Assembly (NCBI RefSeq): GCF_900090195.1
Contig: NZ_LT607803.1
Coordinates: forward strand, 3,534,001-3,598,000
Direction: 5' to 3'
Length of the DNA stretch: 64,000 bases
Source of the DNA: Variovorax sp. HW608
GTDB lineage: Bacteria > Pseudomonadota > Gammaproteobacteria > Burkholderiales > Burkholderiaceae_C
A program made the translations under genes and the position numbers. A model generated the notes under the pieces. That model saw only the letters and a program-made list of their open reading frames with translations. It made no database searches and was not told the DNA's origin. Shown one piece after another: positions 49,754 to 58,247 of the stretch (its first letter is position 1; every line of letters starts with the position of its first letter).

Positions 49754-50071
49754 ATGAATCGTCAGGTGTTTACAAGCTCCACCCTGGCCACTGCGCTCGG
49801 CCTGGTGATGGCCGCCGCAGCGCTGCCGGCCCAGTCGCAGGGGATGGACATGAGCAAGGCGCCGCAGGTGGTCAAGGACAACATGATGCGCATGCAGGCC
49901 AACAAACTGGAGAAGTGCTACGGCATCAACGCGGCTGCCAAGAATGACTGCGCCGAGGGCGCTCACTCCTGCGCCGGCCAGTCCACGCAAGCGCGCGATC
50001 CGAAGTCCTTCGTGCTTCTGCCGGCGGGCGACTGCAGCAAGATCCAGGGCGGCAGCCTGAAGGCGGCCTGA
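49754..50071 (+). CDS. bufA1: Bufferin precursor (DUF2282)
   Basis: 105-residue exported precursor of a copper-binding peptide. Signal MNRQVFTSSTLATALGLVMAAAALPAQSQ. The mature part has the four conserved Cys of BufA1: EKCYG (Cys55), KNDCAEG (Cys66), HSCAG (Cys73) and GDCSKI (Cys94). In studied bufferins some of these Cys are turned into thiooxazole groups by the DUF692 enzyme. ATG at 49754 with GAGAGGTGAA before it; bufB follows after 14 bp. Confidence 0.9.
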   Translation: MNRQVFTSSTLATALGLVMAAAALPAQSQGMDMSKAPQVVKDNMMRMQANKLEKCYGINAAAKNDCAEGAHSCAGQSTQARDPKSFVLLPAGDCSKIQGGSLKAA

Positions 50072-50085
50072 GCGGAAACGACGTC

Positions 50086-51300
50086 ATGCGAGACGCACGG
50101 GACACCGTGCCGGCCGCTGCAGGGATCGGGTTGCGCTTCCAACACCATCAGGCCGTGCTTGAAACACGACCCGATGTCGCGTGGCTGGAGGCGCATACCG
50201 AGAACTACATGGGCGGCGGCCCCTCCATCGGGACGCTCGAGGCGATCCGGCGCGACTATCCGGTTTCGCTGCATGGCGTCGGGCTGTCCCTCGGCAGCGC
50301 CGAAGGCCTGGACCTTGCCCACCTCGAACGCATCCGGGAGGTCGTTCGCCGCATCGAGCCCGGGCTCGTCTCGGAGCACCTCTCCTGGAGCGTGGCGGGC
50401 GGCACCTACTTGCCCGACTTGCTGCCGCTGCCCATGACCGACGAGGCGCTCGACCTCATCTGCCGCCATGTGGATCAAACACAGGATTGGCTGCAACGCC
50501 GAATCCTGGTCGAGAACCCGTCGAGCTACCTTTGCTACACGCACTCGACCATTCCCGAATGGGAATTCGTCGCCGAGGTGGCGCAACGCACGGGGTGCGG
50601 CATCCTCTGCGATGTCAACAACATCTACGTCAGCGCGTGCAACCACGGCTGGGACGCCGTGGCCTACCTGGACGCCCTGCCTGCGCAGGCGATCGGAGAG
50701 ATCCACCTCGCCGGCCATGCCATGAAGCAGATCGAGGGCGGCCAGACCTTGCTTATCGACGATCACGGTTCGCGCGTTGCGCCGGAGGTCTGGGCGCTCT
50801 ATGTGCAGGCCCTGACGCGCTTCGGTCGGGTGCCGACATTGATCGAGTGGGACAACAACCTCCCATCGCTGGACGTGCTGCTGGCCGAGGCGGATCAAGC
50901 CACCGCGCTGCTCGATCACGCTGCCCAAGGAGAGAGCATATGTCGACCTTGCTTGAGCTGCAGAAATCGATCCGACGCAGCGTTCTACAGGATCCAGACC
51001 GCGAGCCCGACGCCTCCATCGTTGGCGGGGAACTTGAACCCGGGCAGCGGCTCAGCGTCTATCGCAACACGATTCTCGGCACCCTCGCCAAGGCATTGCG
51101 GCTGTCATTCCCTGCCGTGCTTCGCCTGGTCGGAGCCGACTTCTTCGAGGGCGCGGCGCAGATCTTTGCGCGCGAACGGCCTCCGCGCTGCGCCGATCTC
51201 AATGCCTTCGGCGCCGAGTTCCCTGATTTCCTCGAGCGCTTCGAGCCGGCGGCGATGCTGTCCTACCTGCCCGACGTCGCCCGACTCGAATGGGCAGTGA
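50086..51300 (+). CDS. bufB1: MNIO enzyme BufB (DUF692) with read-through C terminus
   Basis: Multinuclear non-heme iron-dependent oxidase that modifies Cys of BufA. Residues 1-283 are a complete DUF692 TIM barrel: GIGLRFQHHQAVLETRPDVAWLEAHTENYMGGG, SEHLSWSV, ILVENPSSYLCYTHSTIPEWEFVAEVAQRTGCGILCDVNNIYVSACNHGWD, EIHLAGHAM, TLIEWDNNLPSLDVLLAEA. Family members stop near residue 285, at or inside the next start codon. Here the frame has no stop there and runs 119 codons further, overlapping bufC by 361 bp with Ser/Pro/Arg-rich residues that look out of frame. Either a stop was lost or the tail is real; the former is likelier. Confidence 0.9.
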   Translation: MRDARDTVPAAAGIGLRFQHHQAVLETRPDVAWLEAHTENYMGGGPSIGTLEAIRRDYPVSLHGVGLSLGSAEGLDLAHLERIREVVRRIEPGLVSEHLSWSVAGGTYLPDLLPLPMTDEALDLICRHVDQTQDWLQRRILVENPSSYLCYTHSTIPEWEFVAEVAQRTGCGILCDVNNIYVSACNHGWDAVAYLDALPAQAIGEIHLAGHAMKQIEGGQTLLIDDHGSRVAPEVWALYVQALTRFGRVPTLIEWDNNLPSLDVLLAEADQATALLDHAAQGESICRPCLSCRNRSDAAFYRIQTASPTPPSLAGNLNPGSGSASIATRFSAPSPRHCGCHSLPCFAWSEPTSSRARRRSLRANGLRAAPISMPSAPSSLISSSASSRRRCCPTCPTSPDSNGQ

Positions 51301-51722
51301 GTCGCGCGCTGCACGCGGCGGATGCACAGGCGCTCGATCCATCCGAGCTGGCAGCGGTTGCACCCGCCGATCAGGACCACGTGAGCTTCGTGGCGCACCC
51401 GTCGATCTCAATGCTGCGGTCGGACTTCCCGATCGACGCGATCTGGCGCGCCGTACTGCAGCAGGACGAGGCGGCGCTGGCGGTGCTCGATACCGGCTCA
51501 GGCCCGGTGCATTTGATAGTGCAGCGCCTTGGCAGCGCTGTCGAGGTTGCGCGGCTCGACGAGCCCGCATGGACCTTTGCGAGCGCGCTGTTCAGCGGCT
51601 CGCCGCTGGTTGCCGCGCTCGCTGCTTCGCCGGGCAGCGATGGTGCGGCGTTGCTCGCCGAGCATCTGCTCCAGCGGCGCTGCATCGCATTCAAGCTTCT
51701 CCGGCCGGAGCACGCGCCATGA
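50940..51722 (+). CDS. bufC1: BufC recognition partner (DUF2063)
   Basis: 260-residue DUF2063 (HvfC/BufC-type) protein that presents the precursor to the DUF692 enzyme. The family opening LLELQKSIRRSVL is followed by GQRLSVYRNTILGTLAKALRLSFPAVLRLVGADFFEGAAQIFARERPPRCADLNAFGAEFPDFLERFEPAAMLSYLPDVARLEWAVSRALHA. ATG at 50940 with AGGAGAGA upstream. It begins inside the extended bufB frame and its stop overlaps the DoxX start by 4 bp (ATGA). Confidence 0.92.
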   Translation: MSTLLELQKSIRRSVLQDPDREPDASIVGGELEPGQRLSVYRNTILGTLAKALRLSFPAVLRLVGADFFEGAAQIFARERPPRCADLNAFGAEFPDFLERFEPAAMLSYLPDVARLEWAVSRALHAADAQALDPSELAAVAPADQDHVSFVAHPSISMLRSDFPIDAIWRAVLQQDEAALAVLDTGSGPVHLIVQRLGSAVEVARLDEPAWTFASALFSGSPLVAALAASPGSDGAALLAEHLLQRRCIAFKLLRPEHAP

Positions 51723-52144
51723 CCGATCTCCTGGACCGCATTCGCCGCTGGCTCGAAGCCGTTCCCTATGCGCTGTTGGCGCTGCCGCTGAGGCTTGCGG
51801 TGGCGACCGTGTTCTGGAACTCCGGCATGACCAAGCTGGCCAACTGGGACACGGCCGTCGCGTTGTTCACCGAAGAGTACCGTGTGCCGCTGCTGGCGCC
51901 GGAACTGGCCGCCTACATGGCCGCGAGCATCGAGTTGAGCACGCCGGTCCTGCTCGTGCTGGGCCTGCTCACCCGGCCCGCCGCCTTCGTGCTCCTTGGC
52001 ATGACGACCGTGATCGAAGTCTTCGTCTACCCGCAGGCGTGGCCGACGCACATCCAGTGGGCGGCGATGCTACTGGTGCTCCTTTGCCGCGGGGCCGGAG
52101 CCTGGTCGCTCGATCATCTCCTGTGGCGGAGATGGATGAGATGA
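51719..52144 (+). CDS. DoxX-family membrane protein of the bufferin operon
   Basis: 141-residue inner-membrane protein with four helices: ALPLRLAVATVFWNSGMTKLANWDTAVALFTEEYRVPLLAPELAAYMAASIELSTPVLLVLGLLTRPAAFVLLGMTTVIEVFVYPQAWPTHIQWAAMLLVLLCRG. DoxX proteins regularly end bufferin operons and may recycle quinol or support the oxidase. Start overlaps the bufC stop; last gene of the operon. Confidence 0.92.
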   Translation: MTDLLDRIRRWLEAVPYALLALPLRLAVATVFWNSGMTKLANWDTAVALFTEEYRVPLLAPELAAYMAASIELSTPVLLVLGLLTRPAAFVLLGMTTVIEVFVYPQAWPTHIQWAAMLLVLLCRGAGAWSLDHLLWRRWMR

Positions 52145-52504
52145 CCGCACCTTTAAAGTCTGCCAGCAAGTGGACGGTCCGGTTCCCTGGCATTGGGGGC
52201 GTCTGGTCACCTGGATTGAGAAGGCCCAGTGAGCGAAATGGGCACGCACCTGCCGATAGCCGCCCCCTCGAAGGGCCAATGACGCCGTCTGGATACCGCT
52301 CGTGAGCGGTCCGCTGTGCCCGGTCTCAGCGTGCGTACCGCGTCGCGTTGCCTAGCTCAGCCGAAGTGAGCACGTGGCGGCGACGCCCCTTGTCCGGGGC
52401 CTCTCTGTAGCATTCAAGACGGTGGACGGCTCCAGTGAGCAGCCGCAGGTGGCTGCGGCCTCGGTGGAGGATGGCATTGCCATCCCTTTGAGAAGGAGTG
52501 CATC
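52145..52504. other. Gene-free stretch before the integrase fragment
   Basis: 360 bp between the DoxX gene and the integrase fragment. No gene; AGAAGGAGTGCATC near 52491 is the ribosome site of the fragment. Some CAGCCGCAGGTGGCTGCGG hairpin potential around 52440. Confidence 0.55.
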
Positions 52505-52630
52505 ATGGAATTGCACGACACCTCCGCCCATGGACCTTGGAACAAGGGAAAGCTGATCGGCCAGAAGGCACCGCTCAAGGCAAAAGAAGTCTGGGCCATT
52601 CGAACACACTTGGAGATGCGCAAACGTGTC
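52505..52630 (+). pseudogene. 5' fragment of a tyrosine recombinase/integrase
   Basis: About 42 codons reading MELHDTSAHGPWNKGKLIGQKAPLKAKEVWAIRTHLEMRKRV with a good AAGGAG ribosome site. This is the characteristic start of a family of tyrosine site-specific recombinases; the catalytic Arg/His/Arg/Tyr part is missing. After RKRV the sequence changes to the complement of a porin gene, so the break is sharp. Identification rests on recalled family wording, not on a search. Confidence 0.8.
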
Positions 52631-53359
52631 ACCGATGGTGCTTCGCGCGGCCGCCACTGCCACATCCAGCGGGCCGTTGGTGTAGCCGAAGCGGCCGCCG
52701 ACGTAGCGGCCGGCGCGCTGGCTGTTCGCGACGCTCGGGGTCAGGGGGCCCGGGTCGTACTTGGTCGCCTCGTTGAAGGCATACATCACCTGGCCATAGA
52801 AGCCACCCAGGTTCGGCGGCAGGAAGTAGCCCACCGAGTTGGAGGCGCGAACGTAGTTGGGGTTGCCCTGGAAGCCGTTGGCGGCCTGGCCCGGGGTGTT
52901 GAAACCGCTCGCCGTGGCGATCAGATTCAGACCCACGCCGTTGGAGGTGAACGGATCCATCACCGCGTCGTTCCAGAAGGTCGGCGTGTAGTCACGGCCG
53001 AGGCGGACTTCGCCCAGGACACCCGAGAGGCTGACGGTCGAGCGGCGGTTGAACGCAAGACCGCCGCCGGGCGAGATGCCTGCGCCGGTGTCGTTGAGCA
53101 GGCCGGCTTCGAGCCAGAAGTTGGCAGCTGCGCCGCCGCCGAGATCCTCGGTGCCACGGAATCCGAGGCGGCTGCCGGCATAGCCTGAGCTGTTCTGCCC
53201 CGTGCTGCTCGTCTTCACGCTGACACCCAGCGGGGTCTCGGCGGTATTCGCATAGCCACTGACCGTGGCGTCGACCACGCCGAACACGGTCATGGAGGAT
53301 TGTGCCGAGGCAGCACCGCAGAGGGTGAGCACGGTCAGGGCGATCAGACCTTTTTTCAT
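52631..53359 (-). pseudogene. Gram-negative porin gene, 3'-truncated
   Basis: About 240 codons of an OmpC-like trimeric porin: signal MKKGLIALTVLTLCGAASAQS, then SMTVFGVVDATVSGYANTAETPLGVSVKTSSTGQNSSGYAGSRLGFRGTEDLGGGAAANFWLEAGL, NRRSTVSLSGVLGEVRLGRDYTPTFWNDAVMDPF, and GGRFGYTNGPLDVAVAAARSTIGDTF. Homology ends there; relatives continue about 100 residues to a C-terminal aromatic residue. The frame runs on through the complement of the integrase fragment. The start is taken at 53359. Confidence 0.88.
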
Positions 53360-53491
53360 GAGTAGTCGAGTTGCTTTGGTCATTGATGATTGGGGTACGG
53401 AGCTTGTGTGCCTGACCGTCATTGCAGATTCGCGATGCCGGGTCATGTCAGAACCCAACCGCTTGCTTGCCTGCTCGCAAGCGCCTCCATT

Positions 53492-53507
53492 GGAGACGAA
53501 CTTTAGG
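53492..53507 (-). repeat. Shared upstream 16-mer, porin copy
   Basis: CTAAAGTTCGTCTCCA on the minus strand, upstream of the broken porin gene. It is identical to 62307-62322 upstream of the TauD gene. Both are preceded by a G/C-rich hairpin-like run and by the end of a LuxR-type reading frame. Confidence 0.7.
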
Positions 53508-53734
53508 AGCCAGGGGGCGGCCGCACCCCACCCTCGGTGGAGGGGGTGCGGGTCAGGCGGAGGCCTCGAGCAGCTGTCGGCGCCAACAGCCAGGGCAACT
53601 AGAGATCTTTTTATTGCAAGTCTCTCCAAGGTCTAAAGTTGAAGTTGACCCGATTTGCGGACACCCGATCCTCGCGGAAGAAGGTTGAATTGACGTCTCC
53701 CCCGAATCCGGTCATTTCTAAACTGGAGTCGGGC

Positions 53735-53917
53735 GGCCGTAGTCGGCCACCGAGAAGATCGGGGCTTCCTCGTCCTTGTTGATCGCCACGATCACCTTGG
53801 AGTCCTTCATCCCCGCCAGGTGCTGGATCGCGCCGGAGATGCCGCAGGCCACGTACAGCTGCGGGGCGACGATCTTGCCGGTCTGGCCCACCTGCCAGTC
53901 GTTCGGGGCGTAGCCGG
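53735..53917 (-). pseudogene. 183-bp duplicate of an internal etfA segment
   Basis: Aligns without gaps to 55909-56091 with about seven differences, in the same orientation. It encodes [60 protein letters not shown], part of the FAD-binding domain. Both ends are cut. It starts 20 bp beyond the acyl-CoA dehydrogenase stop. Confidence 0.92.
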
Positions 53918-53936
53918 GTAGTCTCTCTTTCTTGCA

Positions 53937-55757
53937 TCAGAAGGACTGAACGTCCAACGCAGTCACGCTGTTGCCGCCTTCGACGATGCTGTCGCGAATG
54001 CCGCTTGCCTTGTTCAGGATGTGCTCCGCATAGAAGCGCGCCGTCGCGATCTTGGCCTTCATGAAAGGCACGTCGGTGCCCGCCTTGGCGAGGTCCTCGG
54101 CCACCAGCAGCGAGCGCGCGAGCTGCCAGCCCGCCACCAGATTGCCGCCCAGCATCAGGTAAGGCACGCTGCCCGCGAACACCGCGTTGGGCGAGGCCTT
54201 GGTCTGCCCGGCGACGAAGCCGACCACGTCGACGAAGGCCTCGCGTGCAGCCTTCAGGCGCTTCGCCACGGCCTTCGCATCGGCGCTGTCGCGCCTGGCG
54301 AGTTCGGCCTCGGTCTTCTCGATCTGCGCGGCGATCGCCTTGCCGACCTGTCCGCCGTCGCGCGCGGTCTTGCGTCCCACGAGGTCGTTCGCCTGGATCG
54401 CGGTCGTGCCTTCGTAGATCGTCAGGATCTTGGCATCGCGCAGATACTGCGCCGCACCGGTTTCCTCGATGAAGCCCATGCCGCCGTGAACCTGCACGCC
54501 GAGCGACGCCACTTCCAGGCTCATCTCGGTGCTGTAGCCCTTGACCAGCGGCACGAGGAACTCATAGAAGGCCTGGTTCTGCTTGCGCGTATCGGCGTCG
54601 GGATGGTGATGCGCCGCGTCGTAGGCAGCAGCCGCCGTCATCGCCATGGCGCGGCAGCCTTCGACGTAGGCGCGCATCGTCATCAGCATGCGCTTCACGT
54701 CCGGGTGATGGATGATCGCCGCGCTCGCGTTGATCGAGCCATCGACCGGACGGCTCTGCACCCGCTCCTTCGCATAGGCCACCGCGTGCTGATACGCACG
54801 CTCGGCGATCGCGATGCCCTGCATGCCCACGGCGTAGCGGGCCGAGTTCATCATGATGAACATGTACTCGAGGCCGCGGTTCTCCTCGCCGACGAGGTAG
54901 CCCACAGCGCCGGGTCCGGCGCTGTCTGCGATGCTCGCCGCCGTGCCGTCGCCGTACTGCAGCACCGCCGTCGGCGATGCCTTGATGCCCAGCTTGTGCT
55001 CGATGCTAACGCAGTGCACGTCGTTGCGCGCGCCGAGCGAGCCGTCCTTGTTCACGAGGAACTTGGGCACCACGAACAAGCTGATGCCCTTCACGCCTTC
55101 GGGCGCGCCGCTCACGCGGGCCAGCACGAGGTGGACGATGTTCTCGGCCATGTCGTGCTCGCCGTAGGTGATGAAGATCTTCGTGCCGAAGACCTTGTAG
55201 GTGCCGTCAGGCTGCGGCTCCGCGCGGCTGCGTACCAGCGCGAGATCGCTGCCGGCCTGCGGCTCGGTCAGGTTCATCGTGCCTGTCCACTGGCCGGTCA
55301 CCAGCTTTTCGAGATAGGTCGCCTTGAGTTCGTCCGAACCCGCGGTCAGCAGCGCCTCGGTGGCGCCGTCGGTCAAGAGCGGGCACAGCGCGAAGCTCAT
55401 GTTGGCCGAGTTCAGCATCTCGACGCAGGCCGCCCCGATCGTCTTGGGCAGGCCCTGGCCGGCGAAGTCCGTGGGATGCTGCAGGCCCTGCCAGCCGCCC
55501 GCCACGTACTGCGCAAAGGCCTCCTTGAAGCCGGGCGTGGTCGTGACCTTGCCGTCCTTGAACGACGAAGGGTTGCGATCGCCTTCGACGTTCAGCGGCG
55601 CGATCACGTCCTGGTTGAAGCGCGCGCACTCTTCGAGCACGGCCTGCGCGGTTTCGAGTCCGGCTTCCTCGAGGCCCGGCATCTGCGACACCTTCGCGAT
55701 GTCGGCGAGGTGCTCGATGTCGAACAGCATGTCCTTGATGGGAGCGGTGTAGCTCAC
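53937..55757 (-). CDS. Acyl-CoA dehydrogenase (FadE-like, long form)
   Basis: 606-residue flavoprotein that introduces an alpha-beta double bond into acyl-CoA. Domain order: N-terminal helical (FNQDVIAPLNVEGDRNPSSF), middle beta domain (GTMNLTEPQAGSDLALVRSRAEP, IFITYGEHDMAENIVHLVLARV), C-terminal helical domain with the catalytic-base region (GGMGFIEETGAAQYLRDAKILTIYEGTTAIQANDLVGRK), and an extra C-terminal domain of about 120 residues (the Acyl-CoA_dh_C type). It lies 101 bp after etfA, its electron acceptor, forming an etfB-etfA-acd beta-oxidation unit. Confidence 0.94.
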   Translation of the reverse strand: MSYTAPIKDMLFDIEHLADIAKVSQMPGLEEAGLETAQAVLEECARFNQDVIAPLNVEGDRNPSSFKDGKVTTTPGFKEAFAQYVAGGWQGLQHPTDFAGQGLPKTIGAACVEMLNSANMSFALCPLLTDGATEALLTAGSDELKATYLEKLVTGQWTGTMNLTEPQAGSDLALVRSRAEPQPDGTYKVFGTKIFITYGEHDMAENIVHLVLARVSGAPEGVKGISLFVVPKFLVNKDGSLGARNDVHCVSIEHKLGIKASPTAVLQYGDGTAASIADSAGPGAVGYLVGEENRGLEYMFIMMNSARYAVGMQGIAIAERAYQHAVAYAKERVQSRPVDGSINASAAIIHHPDVKRMLMTMRAYVEGCRAMAMTAAAAYDAAHHHPDADTRKQNQAFYEFLVPLVKGYSTEMSLEVASLGVQVHGGMGFIEETGAAQYLRDAKILTIYEGTTAIQANDLVGRKTARDGGQVGKAIAAQIEKTEAELARRDSADAKAVAKRLKAAREAFVDVVGFVAGQTKASPNAVFAGSVPYLMLGGNLVAGWQLARSLLVAEDLAKAGTDVPFMKAKIATARFYAEHILNKASGIRDSIVEGGNSVTALDVQSF

Positions 55758-55858
55758 GGTGGTCTCTCCTGTGGCCCTCGGGCCCGATGCGAACCGACGT
55801 GAAAAAGGGCATCGCGAACGATGCCCCTTCTGGGTTCAGACAGCGATCTGCGGGTGGA

Positions 55859-56791
55859 TCAGAGCGCCTTGACGAGTTCCGGCACGGCCGTGAAGAGGTC
55901 GGCCACGAGGCCGTAGTCGGCCACCGAGAAGATCGGGGCCTCTTCGTCCTTGTTGATCGCCACGATCACCTTGGAGTCCTTCATGCCCGCCAGGTGCTGG
56001 ATCGCGCCGGAGATGCCGCAGGCGACGTACAGCTGCGGGGCGACGATCTTGCCGGTCTGGCCGACCTGCCAGTCGTTGGGGGCGTAGCCGGCATCGACTG
56101 CAGCGCGGCTGGCACCGAGCGCTGCGCCGAGCTTGTCGGCCAGAGGCGTCATGACTTCATTGAACTTCTCGGCGCTGCCCAGCGCCCGGCCGCCCGAGAC
56201 GATGATCTTGGCGGCCGTGAGTTCGGGGCGGTCGCTCTTGGTCACTTCACGGCCCACGAAGCTGCTCTTGCCGCTGTCGGCCACGCCGTCGGCGCTTTCG
56301 ACTTGGGCGCTGCCGCCCGTGGCGGCTGCTGCGTCGAAGCCCGTGGTGCGCACCGTGATGACCTTGATCGCGTCGCTGCTCTGCACCGTTGCAATGGCGT
56401 TGCCCGCATAGATCGGGCGCTCGAAGGTGTCGGCGCTGTCGACCTTGGTGATGTCGCTGATCTGGGCCACATCCAGCTTGGCCGCCACGCGCGGGGCGAC
56501 GTTCTTGCCGTTGGCCGTGGCCGGGAACAGGATGTGGGTGTAGTTCCTGGCGATCGCCAGCACCTGGGCGGCAACGTTCTCCGCGAGGTTCTCGGCCAGG
56601 CTCGGGCTGTCGGCCACGATCACCTTGGCAACGCCTGCCACTTGGGCAGCCGCCTTGCCGGCTTCGGCGGCGTTCGCTCCGGCCACCAGGATGTGCACAT
56701 CACCGCCGCAGGCCTTGGCAGCGGTCACGGTGTTCAGGGTCGCCGGCTTGAGCGTGGCGTGGTCGTGTTCGGCAATAACAAGTACGGTCAT
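55859..56791 (-). CDS. etfA: Electron transfer flavoprotein alpha subunit
   Basis: 310-residue ETF alpha chain. The N-terminal domain ([37 protein letters not shown]) is followed by the FAD domain: [94 protein letters not shown]. With EtfB it carries electrons from acyl-CoA dehydrogenases to ETF-quinone oxidoreductase. It starts 2 bp after etfB. A 183-bp internal piece is duplicated at 53735. Confidence 0.97.
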   Translation of the reverse strand: MTVLVIAEHDHATLKPATLNTVTAAKACGGDVHILVAGANAAEAGKAAAQVAGVAKVIVADSPSLAENLAENVAAQVLAIARNYTHILFPATANGKNVAPRVAAKLDVAQISDITKVDSADTFERPIYAGNAIATVQSSDAIKVITVRTTGFDAAAATGGSAQVESADGVADSGKSSFVGREVTKSDRPELTAAKIIVSGGRALGSAEKFNEVMTPLADKLGAALGASRAAVDAGYAPNDWQVGQTGKIVAPQLYVACGISGAIQHLAGMKDSKVIVAINKDEEAPIFSVADYGLVADLFTAVPELVKAL

Positions 56792-56793
56792 GA

Positions 56794-57543
56794 TCAGATC
56801 ACCTTGGCTTCGTTCTTCAGCTTGTCCACCAGCGTGGCCACATCGGGCACCTTGATGCCGGCGCCGCGCTTGGGGGGCTCGGCGACCTTCAGGGTCTTCA
56901 GGCGCGGCTTGACGTCCACGCCCAGGTCTTCGGGCTTGAAGGTGTCGAGCTGCTTCTTCTTGGCCTTCATGATGTTGGGCAAGGTCACGTAGCGCGGCTC
57001 ATTGAGGCGCAGGTCGGAGGTGATGACGGCGGGGAGGGACAGCGAGAGGGTTTCCAGGCCGCCATCCACTTCACGGGTCACGCTCACCTTGTCGCCAGCC
57101 ACTTCGACCTTGGAGGCGAAGGTGGCCTGCGGCAGGTCCGTGAGGGCCGCCAGCATCTGGCCGGTCTGGTTGTTGTCGTCGTCGATGGCCTGCTTGCCGA
57201 GGATGACGAGTTGGGGCTGTTCCTTGTCGACCAGGGCCTTGAGCAGCTTGGCAACGGCCAGCGGCTGAAGCTCTTCGGAGGTTTCGACGAGGATGCCGCG
57301 ATCCGCGCCGATGGCCATGGCGGTGCGCAGTGTCTCCTGGCACTTCGCGTCGCCGCAGGACACGGCGATGATTTCCGTCGCCACGCCCTTTTCCTTGAGC
57401 CGAACCGCCTCTTCAACGGCGATCTCGTCGAAGGGGTTCATGCTCATCTTGACGTTGGCAATGTCCACACCGGTGCCGTCAGACTTGACGCGCACCTTCA
57501 CGTTGTAGTCGACGACCCGCTTGACGGGGACCAGGATCTTCAT
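56794..57543 (-). CDS. etfB: Electron transfer flavoprotein beta subunit
   Basis: 249-residue ETF beta chain, AMP-binding: [53 protein letters not shown] opens it. The signature [37 protein letters not shown] and [26 protein letters not shown] follow. ATG at 57543. First gene of etfB-etfA-acd; 120 bp downstream of the MaoC gene, so possibly its own promoter. Confidence 0.97.
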   Translation of the reverse strand: MKILVPVKRVVDYNVKVRVKSDGTGVDIANVKMSMNPFDEIAVEEAVRLKEKGVATEIIAVSCGDAKCQETLRTAMAIGADRGILVETSEELQPLAVAKLLKALVDKEQPQLVILGKQAIDDDNNQTGQMLAALTDLPQATFASKVEVAGDKVSVTREVDGGLETLSLSLPAVITSDLRLNEPRYVTLPNIMKAKKKQLDTFKPEDLGVDVKPRLKTLKVAEPPKRGAGIKVPDVATLVDKLKNEAKVI

Positions 57544-57663
57544 AAATTCATTCCTTTGTGTGGCACTCATTGACTTTGGAATTCGGATTCAGCGAATCCA
57601 TCGGACGATGCGAGCTCGTGCGAATGGAAGGTATCCAGGGGCAGGCAGGGGAAACTCCTCCGC

Positions 57664-58131
57664 TCAGGCCATCAGCAGGTAGAGAGACTCGGCCACCATC
57701 ACGGGCCGGTCGAGCCTGCCCTCGCAATAGGCGGTGTTGCGGCAGGCGATGAGCGTTCGCCCGGAACCCTTCGGTTCGGCACTGGCGAGTTCCACGCGGA
57801 TCACGATGCTCGACCCCGAAGGCACCGGCGCCAGGAAGCGAACTTTGTCGAGGCCATAGTTAAGCACCTGGGTCGCGTCGCTCGGGAAGACACCGAGTTC
57901 GTACTGCGCCGCGGTGGTCAGACACAGTGTGAGCAGACCGTGCGCGATCGTCGTGCCCAGCGGCGCCTTCCGGGCGCGATCCACGTCGACGTGAATCCAC
58001 TGGTCATCGCGGCTGCATTCGGCAAACTGGTCGATTAGCGGCTGGTCGACCAGCATTCCGCGCGTCACACCGAAATCGCGACCGACGTGATCGAGCAATG
58101 AATCGATGCGATATTCATGGCGCTGGGTCAT
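57664..58131 (-). CDS. MaoC-type (R)-specific enoyl-CoA hydratase-like protein
   Basis: 155-residue single hot-dog domain. The hydratase active site is visible as FAECSRDDQWIHVDVDRARKAPLGTTIAHGLLTLCL: the Asp, and His five residues later, match the Asp/His pair of PhaJ/MaoC enzymes, with the GxTIAHG loop. It would hydrate an enoyl-CoA. It lies 116 bp downstream of a BKACE gene on the same strand and before etfB, giving a set of beta-oxidation-like functions. Confidence 0.9.
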   Translation of the reverse strand: MTQRHEYRIDSLLDHVGRDFGVTRGMLVDQPLIDQFAECSRDDQWIHVDVDRARKAPLGTTIAHGLLTLCLTTAAQYELGVFPSDATQVLNYGLDKVRFLAPVPSGSSIVIRVELASAEPKGSGRTLIACRNTAYCEGRLDRPVMVAESLYLLMA

Positions 58132-58247
58132 CGGATGCCCCTGATGTTTGGATGTTCACCCCTTGGCGCTCTTGGCGCGGGGACGGTTCTGCGGGCCCAG
58201 GGAGGCAGCGATTCGCAGAGCTGCTTGTTGCTTGTCATGGGAAGCCT

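Larger units (their letters stand above)
53360..53936. other. Recombination scar between the porin and acyl-CoA dehydrogenase genes
   Basis: 577 bp holding, from left, the 16-mer shared with 62307 (53492-53507), a possible LuxR-gene 3' end on the minus strand (QLLEASA then stop at 53553), an insertion-like sequence (about 53640-53735, GCGGACACCCGATCC), and the etfA fragment (53735-53917). No intact gene. Confidence 0.7.

Noticed and set aside
52352..52630. C-terminal part of the porin frame
   Set aside because: The frame stays open, but its residues are the complement of the integrase fragment, not porin.
53640..53735. IS3-type insertion sequence end
   Set aside because: GCGGACACCC wording is suggestive, but no transposase or matching second end is present, so it is mentioned only as insertion-like.
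54021..55802. 593-codon frame opposite the acyl-CoA dehydrogenase
   Set aside because: Shadow frame; no domains, and the opposite strand encodes a complete enzyme.
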